Positions 1 through 9,151 of a stretch of 64,000 nt of DNA are shown piece after piece; positions within the stretch are counted from its first letter, which is position 1; every line of letters starts with the position of its first letter. The stretch covers positions 992,001 to 1,056,000 of the forward strand of contig NZ_CADDWJ010000002.1 of the NCBI RefSeq assembly GCF_902809855.1, given 5' to 3'. The DNA comes from Acinetobacter sp. Marseille-Q1618. GTDB taxonomy: Bacteria; Pseudomonadota; Gammaproteobacteria; Pseudomonadales; Moraxellaceae. The notes below the pieces were generated by a model, which saw only the letters and a list, made by a program, of their open reading frames with translations, made no database searches and was not told the DNA's origin. A program made the position numbers and the translations under genes.

Positions 1-2
1 TA

Positions 3-599
3 CAAGCGAGTTTTACTTTGGCACATGAAACAGGTTTGTATTTTAGTGCGTTTGGTTCAAATGTAAATTTTGGTGCATCTGAGCCACATTTAGAGCTTGA
101 CCCATCGGTAGGTATTTTAATTCCTTTAAATATTTCAGATAACTTTAAACCGACTTTGGATATTGGGGCGGTGGTCTACAACTATCCAAGTGCAACAGAG
201 GATTTTAACTGGACTGAAGGTTATATTAAATTGACCATTGCGGATGTCGGAGTGAAAGGCAGTAGTTTACTGACCAATGTCAACTATACTGACGACTGGG
301 CAGATGTAGGTGGTAAAAGCTGGAATGTAAATGTGGGATACTCTGCACCGATTGCAGATACAGGTTTTGGCGCTTTGGCAAATGTAGGCTATACCACCAT
401 GGATAAAGCTGTTTTAGCAGATGGCAAAGATGATTATGTCGACTGGAAGGTGGGTGTGAATTATGCCTTTAAATCTGTACAAGGTTTGAGTGCTGAATTG
501 GCTGCTGTAGGTACAAATATTGATACAGATGGTTTAGACCATGAAACAGAACGTGGTTTAGAAACAGGTGCAGTGTTTACTTTAACCAAAGCATTCTAA
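3..599 (+). CDS. TorF-like putative porin / outer-membrane beta-barrel protein, C-terminal part
   Basis: The reading frame is open from the first complete codon of the window, so the gene starts upstream and only about 198 C-terminal residues are present. The first start-like codon (TTG at 18) lies inside the protein and is not a real start. The protein is made of alternating short polar and hydrophobic strands with many Gly, Tyr and Asp residues, and it ends in Phe (…LTKAF), as outer-membrane beta-barrels do. The run 'GLYFSAFGSNVNF' resembles the TorF / Gcw_chp family of putative porins. Its substrate is unknown. A strong terminator follows at 657-687. The family call is by recognition only and moderately sure; the membrane barrel nature is more certain. 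Confidence 0.6.
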   Translation, partial: QASFTLAHETGLYFSAFGSNVNFGASEPHLELDPSVGILIPLNISDNFKPTLDIGAVVYNYPSATEDFNWTEGYIKLTIADVGVKGSSLLTNVNYTDDWADVGGKSWNVNVGYSAPIADTGFGALANVGYTTMDKAVLADGKDDYVDWKVGVNYAFKSVQGLSAELAAVGTNIDTDGLDHETERGLETGAVFTLTKAF

Positions 600-656
600 T
601 AACAAAAAATAAAAAAGGCATCTTAAAAAAGTGTCACATAAAAATATCTTCTCCAT

Positions 657-687
657 ATCCCTCCTTACACAATAGGAGGGATTTTTT
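657..687 (+). terminator. Rho-independent terminator after the porin gene
   Basis: A perfect 9-base-pair stem (ATCCCTCCT at 657-665 with AGGAGGGAT at 674-682) closes an 8-base loop and runs into a stretch of T. It ends the plus-strand porin gene. It also separates that gene from the convergent comM gene. Confidence 0.85.
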
Positions 688-723
688 ATGTCTATATTTA
701 AACTTTAAAGTTGCTTGTTGTAT

Positions 724-2211
724 TTAAATTTCTTGTTGACGATAAGACAACGCTTCACTTAAATGCGCGGTTTCAATATCAGCACTTTGGGATAAATCGG
801 CAATACTACGCGCAACTCTTAAAATACGATGGTAAGCGCGTGCCGATAAGTTTAAACGTTGTTGGGCGATTTCTAACATATTTTTAGAGGCTTGATTGAG
901 TTGTGCATGTGCTTCAAGTTGTTGTGGTGACAGGCTTTGATTACTGACCCCTTGTCGTTGGATTTGAAAATGATACGCTTGCAGCACCCGTTCTCGGACG
1001 GTCGCTGAGTTTTCGACATTTCCTGTACTTTGTAACTCTTGTGCTTTTAAAGGTGGCACATCAATATGTAAATCAATACGGTCTAATAATGGTCCTGAAA
1101 TACGATTTTGATAGCGCTTAATTGCTTCAGTTGAACATTGGCAACGACTGTCTTGATTAAACGCATAACCACACGGACAAGGATTCATAGCTGCAATAAG
1201 TTGAAAATCGGCAGGAAAGGTAATTTGCCGTGAAGCTCTAGAGATGACAATTTCTCTGGATTCCAAAGGTTGGCGTAACACCTCCAAAACTTTGCGGTCA
1301 AACTCAGGCAACTCATCCAAAAATAACACACCCAAATGTGCCAAAGTGATTTCACCGGGTTTGGGATGAGAGCCACCACCGACCAAAGCAATTGCGGAAG
1401 CGGTATGATGTGGGGCACGAAAAGGGCGTTGTCCAAAATGGTGCTGTAAATTGGCGATGGAATAAATACTCGCTACAGCCAAATTCTCTTGATGATTTAA
1501 CGGTGGTAAAATACTCGGTAAACGTGAGGCTAATAAAGTTTTGCCTGTACCGGGCGGTCCTTTAAATAAAATCGAATGTCCACCTGCTGCTGCAATTTCC
1601 AAAGCACGACGTGGACGAATTTGCCCTTTCACATCTGCCAAATCAAACTTATAGTGTTGTTGCAAGATAGAACTGACATTTTCAGTAGCTGCAATTTTTT
1701 GAGTTTCTGTAAAATGCTCACAGACTTGTTTTAAATGAGAGGCTGCAAATACCTCAATATCTGGAAGTTGTGCAGCTTCTTCGGCATTTTCTTTGGGAAG
1801 CATTAAGCGATGTTGAGCCTGTTGGCATGCCATCGCAATGGTTAATGTGCCTGTGGTCGGTCTTAGATGTCCATCGAGTGCCAATTCCCCAATAAATTCA
1901 AAATTATCGCTATGACCTTCGGGAATTTGCCCTGTTGCAATTAAAATGCCCATAGCGATTGGCAAGTCCAAACGTGAACCATCTTTGGGTAAATCTGCAG
2001 GCGCTAAATTGATGGTTAAACGCTTGGTAGGAAATTGAAAACCACTGTTAATAATAGCAGAGCGCACCCGATCTTTACTTTCTCTTACTGCTGCTTCAGC
2101 CAAGCCAACAATGGTAAGAGAGGGTAGCCCTGCACTGACATGCACTTCAACTTCGATTTGTGGGGCATGTAACCCGAGTAAACCTCGGGTATAAATTTTT
2201 GCAAAAGACAT
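724..2211 (-). CDS. comM: ComM, AAA+ branch-migration helicase for natural transformation (YifB / Mg-chelatase-like)
   Basis: ComM is a hexameric AAA+ helicase that extends the D-loop when transforming DNA recombines with the chromosome. The product is 495 residues. An N-terminal Lon-protease-like fold (about 1-170) precedes the ATPase core, with Walker A GPPGTGKT at about 218-225 and Walker B LFLDELPE at about 296-303, and a C-terminal Mg-chelatase domain. I chose the ATG at 2211 (MSFAKIYTRG) because family members begin there; an upstream extension of 17 Lys/Asn-rich residues looks spurious. In A. baumannii this gene is the classic insertion point of AbaR resistance islands. Here it is uninterrupted, so natural competence is plausible. 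It is followed by ubiK upstream on the same strand. Confidence 0.95.
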   Translation of the reverse strand: MSFAKIYTRGLLGLHAPQIEVEVHVSAGLPSLTIVGLAEAAVRESKDRVRSAIINSGFQFPTKRLTINLAPADLPKDGSRLDLPIAMGILIATGQIPEGHSDNFEFIGELALDGHLRPTTGTLTIAMACQQAQHRLMLPKENAEEAAQLPDIEVFAASHLKQVCEHFTETQKIAATENVSSILQQHYKFDLADVKGQIRPRRALEIAAAGGHSILFKGPPGTGKTLLASRLPSILPPLNHQENLAVASIYSIANLQHHFGQRPFRAPHHTASAIALVGGGSHPKPGEITLAHLGVLFLDELPEFDRKVLEVLRQPLESREIVISRASRQITFPADFQLIAAMNPCPCGYAFNQDSRCQCSTEAIKRYQNRISGPLLDRIDLHIDVPPLKAQELQSTGNVENSATVRERVLQAYHFQIQRQGVSNQSLSPQQLEAHAQLNQASKNMLEIAQQRLNLSARAYHRILRVARSIADLSQSADIETAHLSEALSYRQQEI

Positions 2212-2287
2212 TTTATTATTCCAGTTTGCTTTATTTTTAATCGTTTTATTATTTTTATGCACTTTTTTTGTGCAAAAATGCCTAATT

Positions 2288-2509
2288 TTACTTTTGAATC
2301 AGTGCTTCTAGGGTTTTCACTTGGGTTTGCAACTCAGCCAAACGGATATTGGCATTTTGTAGTGCAGTTTTTTGGCGTTCAAGTTCATCTTGGGACACTA
2401 AATCCATTTTTGTCACTGCTTCATTGAGTAAGGCACGTAAATTATGCTCTAAATCTTTCTTGGGGTGATCAACCTGTTCCAAAATTGCTTGTAATAGTGT
2501 TTCAATCAT
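2288..2509 (-). CDS. ubiK: UbiK-family ubiquinone biosynthesis accessory factor (BMFP / YqiC)
   Basis: This is a 73-residue, highly charged protein with a C-terminal coiled coil (about residues 40-73, regular Leu/Ala heptads ending in LEALIQK). That matches the BMFP/YqiC family. UbiK of E. coli assists the aerobic ubiquinone (Ubi) assembly complex, probably by linking it to the membrane. The open frame can be extended four codons to a TTG at 2521. The ATG at 2509 (MIETLLQAIL) is preferred because homologues start there and a GGA lies upstream. It lies 76 bases upstream of comM on the same strand, so the two may be co-transcribed. Confidence 0.85.
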   Translation of the reverse strand: MIETLLQAILEQVDHPKKDLEHNLRALLNEAVTKMDLVSQDELERQKTALQNANIRLAELQTQVKTLEALIQK

Positions 2510-2726
2510 GGCAATGTCCAAAAATTTGAAGAATCGGCTTAGTTTAACATTGCTTTGTAATAGACCCTAGTGTTAACACAACTGCATCGGATGAATTAAT
2601 AATAAAATACAAAAAATCAATCACAAATATAAAATTTTTAAAGCGAAAGTGACGAGAAAATGTATAAAATAGGCAATAAGGCGATTTCATCCAAAGTGGC
2701 TTAACACCCCCAACCGTTAAGACATC

Positions 2727-2742
2727 TTGGCATGAAAATTGA
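2727..2742 (+). promoter_or_regulatory. Candidate sigma-54 promoter of glnK-amtB
   Basis: TTGGCATG, four bases, then TTGA stands 42 bases before glnK. It matches the sigma-54 consensus TTGGCACG-N4-TTGC at all but two positions, with correct spacing. One deviation (A for C after TTG) falls in the important -12 element, so this is plausible but not secure. glnK-amtB is a known NtrC/sigma-54 operon in many proteobacteria. I did not find a convincing NtrC-binding palindrome upstream. Confidence 0.4.
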
Positions 2743-2762
2743 ACATAAAACCTTACTGGTGA

Positions 2763-3122
<360 letters not shown>

Positions 3123-3183
3123 TTTGGCATGAAGTTTGCTGAGTAACACATAACTCAGAAAAAAACTTGGTTGGGGGATACGA

Positions 3184-4575
3184 ATGAAAAAAATGCTACT
3201 TGCGCTCAGCCTGTCTGGCGCACTCCTTGGTGGATCAGTTGCGTGGGCTGAAGAAAGCGTAACTGAACCCACTGCTACAGCAGTTGCTGAATCAAATGCT
3301 GCTCCATCTACATCTGTCACAACAACTGAAAATATTACTCCTACCGAAGTTGCGGTAACGACAGAAGAAGAACCAACTTTAAATACAGGCGACACTGCTT
3401 GGGTTCTTATTTCAACAGCTTTAGTTCTACTCATGACCATTCCAGGTTTGGCATTGTTCTATGGCGGAATGGTTCGTAAAAAAAATGTCCTAAGTACTAT
3501 GGCGCATAGTTTACTGGCTGCTGCGATTGTCAGTATTGTATGGGTTGTGGTTGGCTACACCTTAGCATTTAGTGGTGGTAATGCTTTTATTGGTAACTTA
3601 GACAAAGTCATGCTTTCAGGCATCACAACCGATGCACTGAGTGGCTCTATTCCTGAAATTCTCTTTGTAATTTTCCAAATGACTTTTGCCATTATTACGG
3701 TGGCGATCATCAGCGGTTCTATCGCTGAACGTATGAAATTTGGGGCTTATATTGCATTTATTACCGTATGGGTCGTGATCGTTTATGCTCCGATTGCCCA
3801 CTGGGTATGGGGTGGTGGTTGGTTAATGAATGATGGCGCACTTGATTTTGCAGGCGGTACAGTGGTGCATATCAACTCAGGTGTGGCAGGTTTAGTGACT
3901 GCATATTTACTCGGCAAACGTATCGGGCTCGGTAAAGAATCAATGGCACCACACAACTTGACTTTAACTGTACTTGGTGCAAGTTTGATTTGGATCGGTT
4001 GGTTTGGTTTCAATGGTGGTTCTGCATTAGGTGCAAATGGTTCAGCAGCTTATGCTTTGGTGACAACACAAGTTGCCGCAGCGGCAGCAGCACTGTCATG
4101 GTTGTTGGTTGAAAAACTGGTTCGTGGTAAAGCATCTGTATTGGGTGCAGCATCGGGCGCAGTAGCAGGTTTAGTCGTGATCACGCCTGCAGCAGGTTTT
4201 GTAACTGTGAGTGGCGCTTTGATCATGGGCTTGATCGGTGGTGTGGTATGTTTCTGGGGAATCTCAGGTTTAAAACGCTTACTCAAAGCAGACGACTCTT
4301 TGGATGCCTTCGGTTTGCATGGTGTAGGTGGTATCGTTGGTGCGATCTTAACTGCAGTATTTGCAAGTGAGTTTATCATGGGCGATAACGCACCAACCAG
4401 TATGATGCATCAACTTTGGGTGCAAGTTGAAGGTGTCTTAGCGACTATCATTTACTCAGCAGTGATGACTTTTATCATCTTGAAAGTTATTGATGTGGTG
4501 ATCGGCATCCGTGTTGGTACAGATGATGAACGTATGGGCTTGGATTTAAGTCAACATGGCGAACGTATCGAATAA
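3184..4575 (+). CDS. amtB: AmtB ammonium transporter
   Basis: This 463-residue polytopic inner-membrane channel conducts NH3/NH4+. It begins with a cleavable Sec signal (Lys-rich start, hydrophobic core, AWA cleavage near residue 22). A Thr/Glu/Ala-rich periplasmic linker of roughly 45 residues follows, then about eleven transmembrane helices. The two pore histidines are visible in the conserved runs GTVVHINSG and FGLHGVGGIVG. The gene follows glnK, whose product gates it. A GGGGGA ribosome site precedes the ATG. A strong terminator at 4621-4648 ends the operon. Confidence 0.95.
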   Translation: MKKMLLALSLSGALLGGSVAWAEESVTEPTATAVAESNAAPSTSVTTTENITPTEVAVTTEEEPTLNTGDTAWVLISTALVLLMTIPGLALFYGGMVRKKNVLSTMAHSLLAAAIVSIVWVVVGYTLAFSGGNAFIGNLDKVMLSGITTDALSGSIPEILFVIFQMTFAIITVAIISGSIAERMKFGAYIAFITVWVVIVYAPIAHWVWGGGWLMNDGALDFAGGTVVHINSGVAGLVTAYLLGKRIGLGKESMAPHNLTLTVLGASLIWIGWFGFNGGSALGANGSAAYALVTTQVAAAAAALSWLLVEKLVRGKASVLGAASGAVAGLVVITPAAGFVTVSGALIMGLIGGVVCFWGISGLKRLLKADDSLDAFGLHGVGGIVGAILTAVFASEFIMGDNAPTSMMHQLWVQVEGVLATIIYSAVMTFIILKVIDVVIGIRVGTDDERMGLDLSQHGERIE

Positions 4576-4620
4576 GGTTTAAAATAGAGTTTTATCCAAA
4601 GCAGTACTATATATTGTGTA

Positions 4621-4648
4621 AAACAGCCCAATTGGGCTGTTTTTTTTC
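4621..4648 (+). terminator. Rho-independent terminator of glnK-amtB
   Basis: A perfect palindrome (AACAGCCCAA with TTGGGCTGTT, 4622-4641) is followed by eight T. It closes the glnK-amtB operon. Confidence 0.9.
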
Positions 4649-4730
4649 TATATATTGCGTAAAACTCAACAACAATCAGTTTTTTTGATACACTAAAACA
4701 AATCTTTCAAATGTGCTCTATTTAACTCAT

Positions 4731-5201
4731 ATGCATTGTCCATTTTGCAACGCCGCAGACAGTAAAGTGATCGACTCACGTTTGGCAGCCGAAGGGTGTC
4801 AGATTCGTCGACGTCGTGAATGTATTAAATGTGCAGAACGTTTTACCACTTTTGAAACATATGAAGTCGTGATGCCACGAGTAAATAAATCGGATGGTAA
4901 AAGTGAGCCTTTTGATGAGTCAAAATTGCGTCGTTCACTGATGCATGCTTTGCAAAAGCGTCCTGTAACTCAAGAACAGATTGAAACGGTGCTCAGTGAT
5001 ATTCAACTAAAAATTCGCCGATTGGGGGAGCGTGATGTACGTTCACGTACCATTGGGGAAATCGTCATGCAGTCTTTATTTGCACTCGATCATGTCGCTT
5101 ATGTACGTTTTGCCTCGGTGTATCAAGATTTCCAAGACGTTGAAGCATTTCGTCGTCAAATTGAACTGATGCAACATCGAGATCAAGAAAAGCAAGATTG
5201 A
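4731..5201 (+). CDS. nrdR: NrdR transcriptional repressor of ribonucleotide reductase genes
   Basis: NrdR senses ATP/dATP and represses nrd operons. The product is 156 residues. An N-terminal zinc ribbon (two Cys pairs in MHCPFCNA and CIKCAERF) is followed by an ATP-cone domain from about residue 50. The ATG at 4731 is chosen because family members begin MHCPFC; the GTG at 4713 adds six unlikely residues. It stands six bases before ribD, the common nrdR-ribD arrangement in gamma-proteobacteria, so the two are probably co-transcribed. No nrd gene is in the window. Confidence 0.95.
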   Translation: MHCPFCNAADSKVIDSRLAAEGCQIRRRRECIKCAERFTTFETYEVVMPRVNKSDGKSEPFDESKLRRSLMHALQKRPVTQEQIETVLSDIQLKIRRLGERDVRSRTIGEIVMQSLFALDHVAYVRFASVYQDFQDVEAFRRQIELMQHRDQEKQD

Positions 5202-5207
5202 TGGTCA

Positions 5208-6320
5208 ATGTCTGAGAAAATTATGAGCCTTACTTCTTCTGAGCAATATGCACAGCATCAATATTGGATGCAACAAGCCATTGCGCTTGCGCAACATGGT
5301 CAATATTCCACACGTCCAAATCCAAATGTTGGTTGTGTCATTGTCAAAGATGGAAAAGTCGTAGGAACAGGTTTTCATCCAAGGGCAGGGCAGCCACATG
5401 CAGAAGTCTTTGCCCTACGTGAAGCAGGACAACTGGCGAAAGGTGCAACTGCTTATGTGACTCTAGAGCCCTGCGCACACTACGGGCGCACACCACCTTG
5501 TGCCAAAGGTTTGGTCGAAGCAGGTGTGGCAAAAGTAGTGGTGGCATGTTCAGATCCCAATCCTTTGGTGGCAGGAAAGGGTGTGCAAATTTTAAAAGAT
5601 GCAGGCATAGAGGTTGAATTAGGCGTGTGTGAAGCAGATGCAGCAGCGCTAAATAAAGGCTTTTTAAAAGCGATGGCAACAGGTATGCCCTATGTGCGTT
5701 TAAAAGTTGCTTCGAGTTTAGATGGTCGTACAGCAATGGCATCAGGTGAATCAAAATGGATTACAGGTGCAGAAGCGCGTCAAGATGTGCAACATTGGCG
5801 AGCAATTTCAGGGGCTGTGGTTACAGGAATTGAAACAGTTTTAGCTGATAATCCACAACTGAATGTACGTCAGTTAACAGATGTCAACCTTGTGGACATT
5901 GTGCAACCACAACGGGTAATTTTAGATCGTCAAGGGCGTTTACCTTTAGATGCGCAGATCCTTAAACATCCTGAAACGCTGATGGTCATGGGACCTTTTC
6001 GTCAGGAGCTTGCACAATTAGGTGTGGTACAGTTAGAGATTCAATCTTTAGCAGACTTACTCAAGACTCTCAAAGATTTTCAAATCTATGATGTGATGAT
6101 CGAAGCTGGTGCAACACTCTCTACGGCATTTTTACAAGAAAACTTGGTAGATGAAATCATCAGTTATGTTGCACCGACATTTTTAGGTCAATCCGCACGC
6201 GCCATGTTCAATGCAAACTTTGAACAGATGGCACAACAACTCCGCTTTAAGCTTGAGGATGTGACCCAACTTGGTCAAGACATCCGTTTAAGATTAACCC
6301 CTTTGCAAGAGTCAGTATGA
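5208..6320 (+). CDS. ribD: RibD, bifunctional riboflavin deaminase/reductase
   Basis: RibD carries out the second and third steps of riboflavin synthesis: deamination of the GTP cyclohydrolase II product, then NADPH reduction of the ribosyl side chain. The 370-residue protein has the CMP/dCMP-deaminase zinc site HAE (64-66) and PC…C (88-98) in its N-terminal half. A dihydrofolate-reductase-like reductase domain follows from about residue 150. Start codons at 5208 and 5223 are both possible. Its last four bases overlap the methyltransferase start (ATGA), so translation of the two is likely coupled. Confidence 0.95.
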   Translation: MSEKIMSLTSSEQYAQHQYWMQQAIALAQHGQYSTRPNPNVGCVIVKDGKVVGTGFHPRAGQPHAEVFALREAGQLAKGATAYVTLEPCAHYGRTPPCAKGLVEAGVAKVVVACSDPNPLVAGKGVQILKDAGIEVELGVCEADAAALNKGFLKAMATGMPYVRLKVASSLDGRTAMASGESKWITGAEARQDVQHWRAISGAVVTGIETVLADNPQLNVRQLTDVNLVDIVQPQRVILDRQGRLPLDAQILKHPETLMVMGPFRQELAQLGVVQLEIQSLADLLKTLKDFQIYDVMIEAGATLSTAFLQENLVDEIISYVAPTFLGQSARAMFNANFEQMAQQLRFKLEDVTQLGQDIRLRLTPLQESV

Positions 6321-7621
6321 ATTCAGAGACTTCTTCGGTATATCACAAACGTCGCCACGCTGCTCGTACGACGGATGAATATCTTTTCAATCAGCTTGTG
6401 CCCTATTTGGGTAATAAGCGCCGATTGTTGCATCTGATTTTAGAAGCGCTTGAGCAAACAGGAACGTTGCATCGTAAAAGCAAACGTGCACCGATCTTTG
6501 CTGATTTTTTTGCAGGCAGTGGCGTGGTATCTCGTTTGGCCCGACAAAATGGTTATCGTGTGATCGCCAATGATTGGGAGCCTTACAGTCATGCATTGAA
6601 TCATGCAATTTTAGCGTGTACTGATGCACCTGCATTTAAAGAATTAGGCGGTTATCAAAAAGCCATTGATTATTTAAACCGCTTGCCTGAAGTAAAAGGC
6701 TGGGTGACGCATAATCTTTGTCCGAGAAATGATGAAGTTTATGATCCGAGTCGTGACCGTTTATTCTTCAAACGTCGTAACGGCATGCGGATAGATGCCA
6801 TTCGCCAGCAAATTGCGACATGGCAAGCGCAAGGCGCAATTGATGATGTGGAAATGAGTGCCTTACTTGCGCCATTACTTTATTCAGCAAGTTTTGTCAG
6901 TAATACCAGTGGAGTATTTAAAAGTTTCCATCATGGTTGGGGCGGACGTACGCAGTCAGCATTGGAACGTATCGAATCTTTGCTGTGGCTTATGCCAAGT
7001 CGTTTTTGTGAAATCGGTGCAGATGCAAAACAAAATACACCAATGGCAGAAATGTGGTGTGTCGATGCACAACATTTAGCCAATCAAATGAGTGGTTTTG
7101 AGGTAGATGTTGCCTATCTTGATCCACCTTATAATCAACATGCGTATAGCAGTAATTATCATGTTTTAAACTCTTTAACTTTATGGGATCAGGTCGATTT
7201 ACCAACACCAGACACCAAAGGTTTTAAGAGTGGTATTGACCGTGCTTGGCGTAAAGAGCGCCCTAGTCCTTATAACTCTTCAAAACATGCTCAAGAAGCT
7301 TATGAGAAATTATTGTCGACTATTAACGCACGTTATATTTTAACCAGTTATTCTACTGACGGTAATATTGAGGCAAAAGACTTACTTGAAGCCAATTTAA
7401 AACGTGGCAAAGTGACCTTATTGACCCAAGATGTACCGCGTTATCGGGTGAGTAAACAACGTCAGTCTGAGCGTGCACGTGTTTTAGAATTTATTGTCAT
7501 TACTGATACACATGCCAAATCTGGCCCACCACTGCGTCAGCTTCTCAGTCAATTGTATCATTTTGCTGAATTGGGCGGAGTAGATACTTCTGGGGTCAGT
7601 ACGCAGTTAGATTTGTGGTAA
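6317..7621 (+). CDS. Orphan D12-class adenine-N6 DNA methyltransferase (AamA-like)
   Basis: This 434-residue protein has the three hallmarks of D12/Dam-type adenine methyltransferases in order: PYLGNKRRL near residue 29, the SAM-binding FAGSG (65-69), and the catalytic DPPY (269-272). The insert between FAGSG and DPPY is long, about 200 residues. No restriction endonuclease gene is adjacent, so it is an orphan. It overlaps ribD by four bases and is followed by a terminator, so it is transcribed with riboflavin genes. From memory, a methyltransferase at the equivalent locus in A. baumannii has been studied as AamA; that identity is inference from position and should be tested by alignment. The target sequence cannot be read from the protein. 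Confidence 0.85.
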   Translation: MNSETSSVYHKRRHAARTTDEYLFNQLVPYLGNKRRLLHLILEALEQTGTLHRKSKRAPIFADFFAGSGVVSRLARQNGYRVIANDWEPYSHALNHAILACTDAPAFKELGGYQKAIDYLNRLPEVKGWVTHNLCPRNDEVYDPSRDRLFFKRRNGMRIDAIRQQIATWQAQGAIDDVEMSALLAPLLYSASFVSNTSGVFKSFHHGWGGRTQSALERIESLLWLMPSRFCEIGADAKQNTPMAEMWCVDAQHLANQMSGFEVDVAYLDPPYNQHAYSSNYHVLNSLTLWDQVDLPTPDTKGFKSGIDRAWRKERPSPYNSSKHAQEAYEKLLSTINARYILTSYSTDGNIEAKDLLEANLKRGKVTLLTQDVPRYRVSKQRQSERARVLEFIVITDTHAKSGPPLRQLLSQLYHFAELGGVDTSGVSTQLDLW

Positions 7622-7633
7622 GGTGAAACAAAG

Positions 7634-7661
7634 AGATGCTGGAAAACAGCATCTTTTTTTT
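7634..7661 (+). terminator. Rho-independent terminator after the adenine methyltransferase gene
   Basis: Stem GATGCTG (7635-7641) pairs with CAGCATC (7647-7653) over a GAAAA loop, followed by eight T. It separates nrdR-ribD-methyltransferase from ribE, which must therefore have its own promoter in 7662-7840. Confidence 0.9.
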
Positions 7662-7840
7662 GTGTTGAGAAATCAATGGTTAGCATTTAAAAAGTAGGTA
7701 AAGTAAGTGTAGATTGTTAAATTGCTACAGTCTTATAAATATTTTAAATCAACGCTTAGCAAGAATAGTTGCAAAGAAAAGATCGAATTACCTAACATTC
7801 TTGCTTAGAATAGTACTGTAACCCAAATTAAAGGTGAAAT

Positions 7841-8500
7841 ATGTTTACAGGCATTATTGAAAGTTTAGGTAAAGTAGAAAGTTTACAAAGCGTAGGCGGT
7901 GATGTACGTTTGCGTATTCATACCGACTTAGATATGTCTGATGTGCATTTAGGGGATTCGATTGCCACCAATGGTATTTGTCTCACCGTGATTGATTGGG
8001 GAGAAAATTGGTACGCTGCGGATGTTTCACGTGAGAGCTTAAATCGTTCGACTTTGGCAGATTGGAAAGTCGGACAAGTGGTAAATGTCGAAAAAGCCAT
8101 GTTGCCGACCACACGTTTTGGTGGACATATCGTCAGTGGGCATGTCGATGTTGTTGGCGAAATTACTGTAGTGCGTAGTGATGCGCGTTCGCTCTATTTT
8201 GAAGTGACAGCACCTGTTGAAATTGCAAAATATTTAGCAGAAAAGGGTTCAATCACAGTGGATGGTATTAGCTTAACCATCAATCACTTACGTGGAAATA
8301 TTTTGAGTTTAAATTTGATTCCACATACCGCAGAACGCACCAATATTGGTACATGGAAAGTTGGTACAAAAGTTAACTTGGAAGTGGATATTTTAGCACG
8401 TTATATTGAGCGATTATTGCTCGGTGATAAAGCGGCCGAAGTCAAAACTGAGTCAAAACTGAGTATGGAATTTTTAGCACAAAATGGTTTTTTGAAATAA
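7841..8500 (+). CDS. ribE: Riboflavin synthase alpha subunit
   Basis: The enzyme dismutates two 6,7-dimethyl-8-ribityllumazine molecules into riboflavin, the last step of the pathway. It is 219 residues with two tandem lumazine-binding barrels. The N-terminal barrel begins with the diagnostic MFTGIIES, and each barrel carries a GHVDVVG / GISLTIN type motif. It sits 219 bases after the methyltransferase gene. I looked for an FMN riboswitch in that gap and found none of its conserved parts. A terminator follows at 8523-8550. The gene is called ribE or ribC depending on naming tradition. Confidence 0.95.
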   Translation: MFTGIIESLGKVESLQSVGGDVRLRIHTDLDMSDVHLGDSIATNGICLTVIDWGENWYAADVSRESLNRSTLADWKVGQVVNVEKAMLPTTRFGGHIVSGHVDVVGEITVVRSDARSLYFEVTAPVEIAKYLAEKGSITVDGISLTINHLRGNILSLNLIPHTAERTNIGTWKVGTKVNLEVDILARYIERLLLGDKAAEVKTESKLSMEFLAQNGFLK

Positions 8501-8522
8501 ATTTCGCTTACACTAGTATTTT

Positions 8523-8550
8523 ACAGCCTACTTTTAGGCTGTTTTGATTT
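8523..8550 (+). terminator. Rho-independent terminator of ribE
   Basis: ACAGCCTA (8523-8530) pairs with TAGGCTGT (8535-8542), followed by a T-rich tail. It lies immediately before the start of dedA. Confidence 0.75.
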
Positions 8551-8566
8551 TTGCTCAGTGCTTGCA

Positions 8567-9151
8567 ATGAGTATGTTCGTGGATCACTTAGCAGAGAGTT
8601 TTCTATTGATTGACTTTTTAATGCACATAGAACAATTATTGCCTGTATTGCTAGATCAGTATGGTTTGTGGATTTATGCCATTTTATTTTTGATCATTTT
8701 TGCAGAAACAGGTTCTGTATTTATGTTCTTTTTACCAGGTGATAGTTTGCTTATTGCCATTGGTGCTTTGTGCTCAACAGCAGAAGCGGTACATCTAAGC
8801 TATATGGGTATCTTGCTGATAATAGCGTCTATTTTTGGTTATATCGTCAATTACTATACAGGGCGAGCGCTCGGTTTTCGGTTTTTTAAAAAGCATCCTA
8901 AAATTTTCAAACCAGAATATATTGAAAAAACCAATGCCTATTTTTTGAAACATGGTGGTAAGACCATTATGATGGCGCGTTTTATTCCTTTTGTACGTTC
9001 ATTTGCGCCTTTTGCCGCAGGGGCTGGGCGTATGAAAATGAGTAATTTTATGTTTTTCAATGTAGTGGGTGGGATTATTTGGATTGGCTTACTGTTAGGG
9101 ATCGGTTATGGCACAGGAAATTTAATTTCATATACCATAGATGTGTTGTAA
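8567..9151 (+). CDS. DedA-family inner-membrane protein
   Basis: This is a DedA/SNARE-associated family membrane protein, about 194 residues. Its helices and re-entrant segments include the family signatures FAETG…FFLPGDSLL near the start and RFIPFVRSFAPFAAGAGRM (acidic and basic residues flanking a re-entrant loop) in the second half. DedA proteins are proposed lipid (undecaprenyl-phosphate or phospholipid) transporters needed for envelope homeostasis; in several genera they affect polymyxin tolerance. The start is uncertain: a GTG at 8558 and ATGs at 8567, 8573 and 8621 are in frame. No clear ribosome site decides between them, and the ribE terminator ends just upstream. Confidence 0.85.
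   Translation: MSMFVDHLAESFLLIDFLMHIEQLLPVLLDQYGLWIYAILFLIIFAETGSVFMFFLPGDSLLIAIGALCSTAEAVHLSYMGILLIIASIFGYIVNYYTGRALGFRFFKKHPKIFKPEYIEKTNAYFLKHGGKTIMMARFIPFVRSFAPFAAGAGRMKMSNFMFFNVVGGIIWIGLLLGIGYGTGNLISYTIDVL

Noticed and set aside
5344..5754. 136-codon minus-strand frame inside ribD
   Set aside because: It is fully antisense to a clearly coding ribD. The Leu/His-rich translation is what antisense of this codon use produces.
7662..7840. FMN riboswitch upstream of ribE
   Set aside because: I looked for the conserved FMN-aptamer blocks (such as GGGC…GGTG…CCC…GAT) and did not see them. The spacer is A/T-rich and unstructured.
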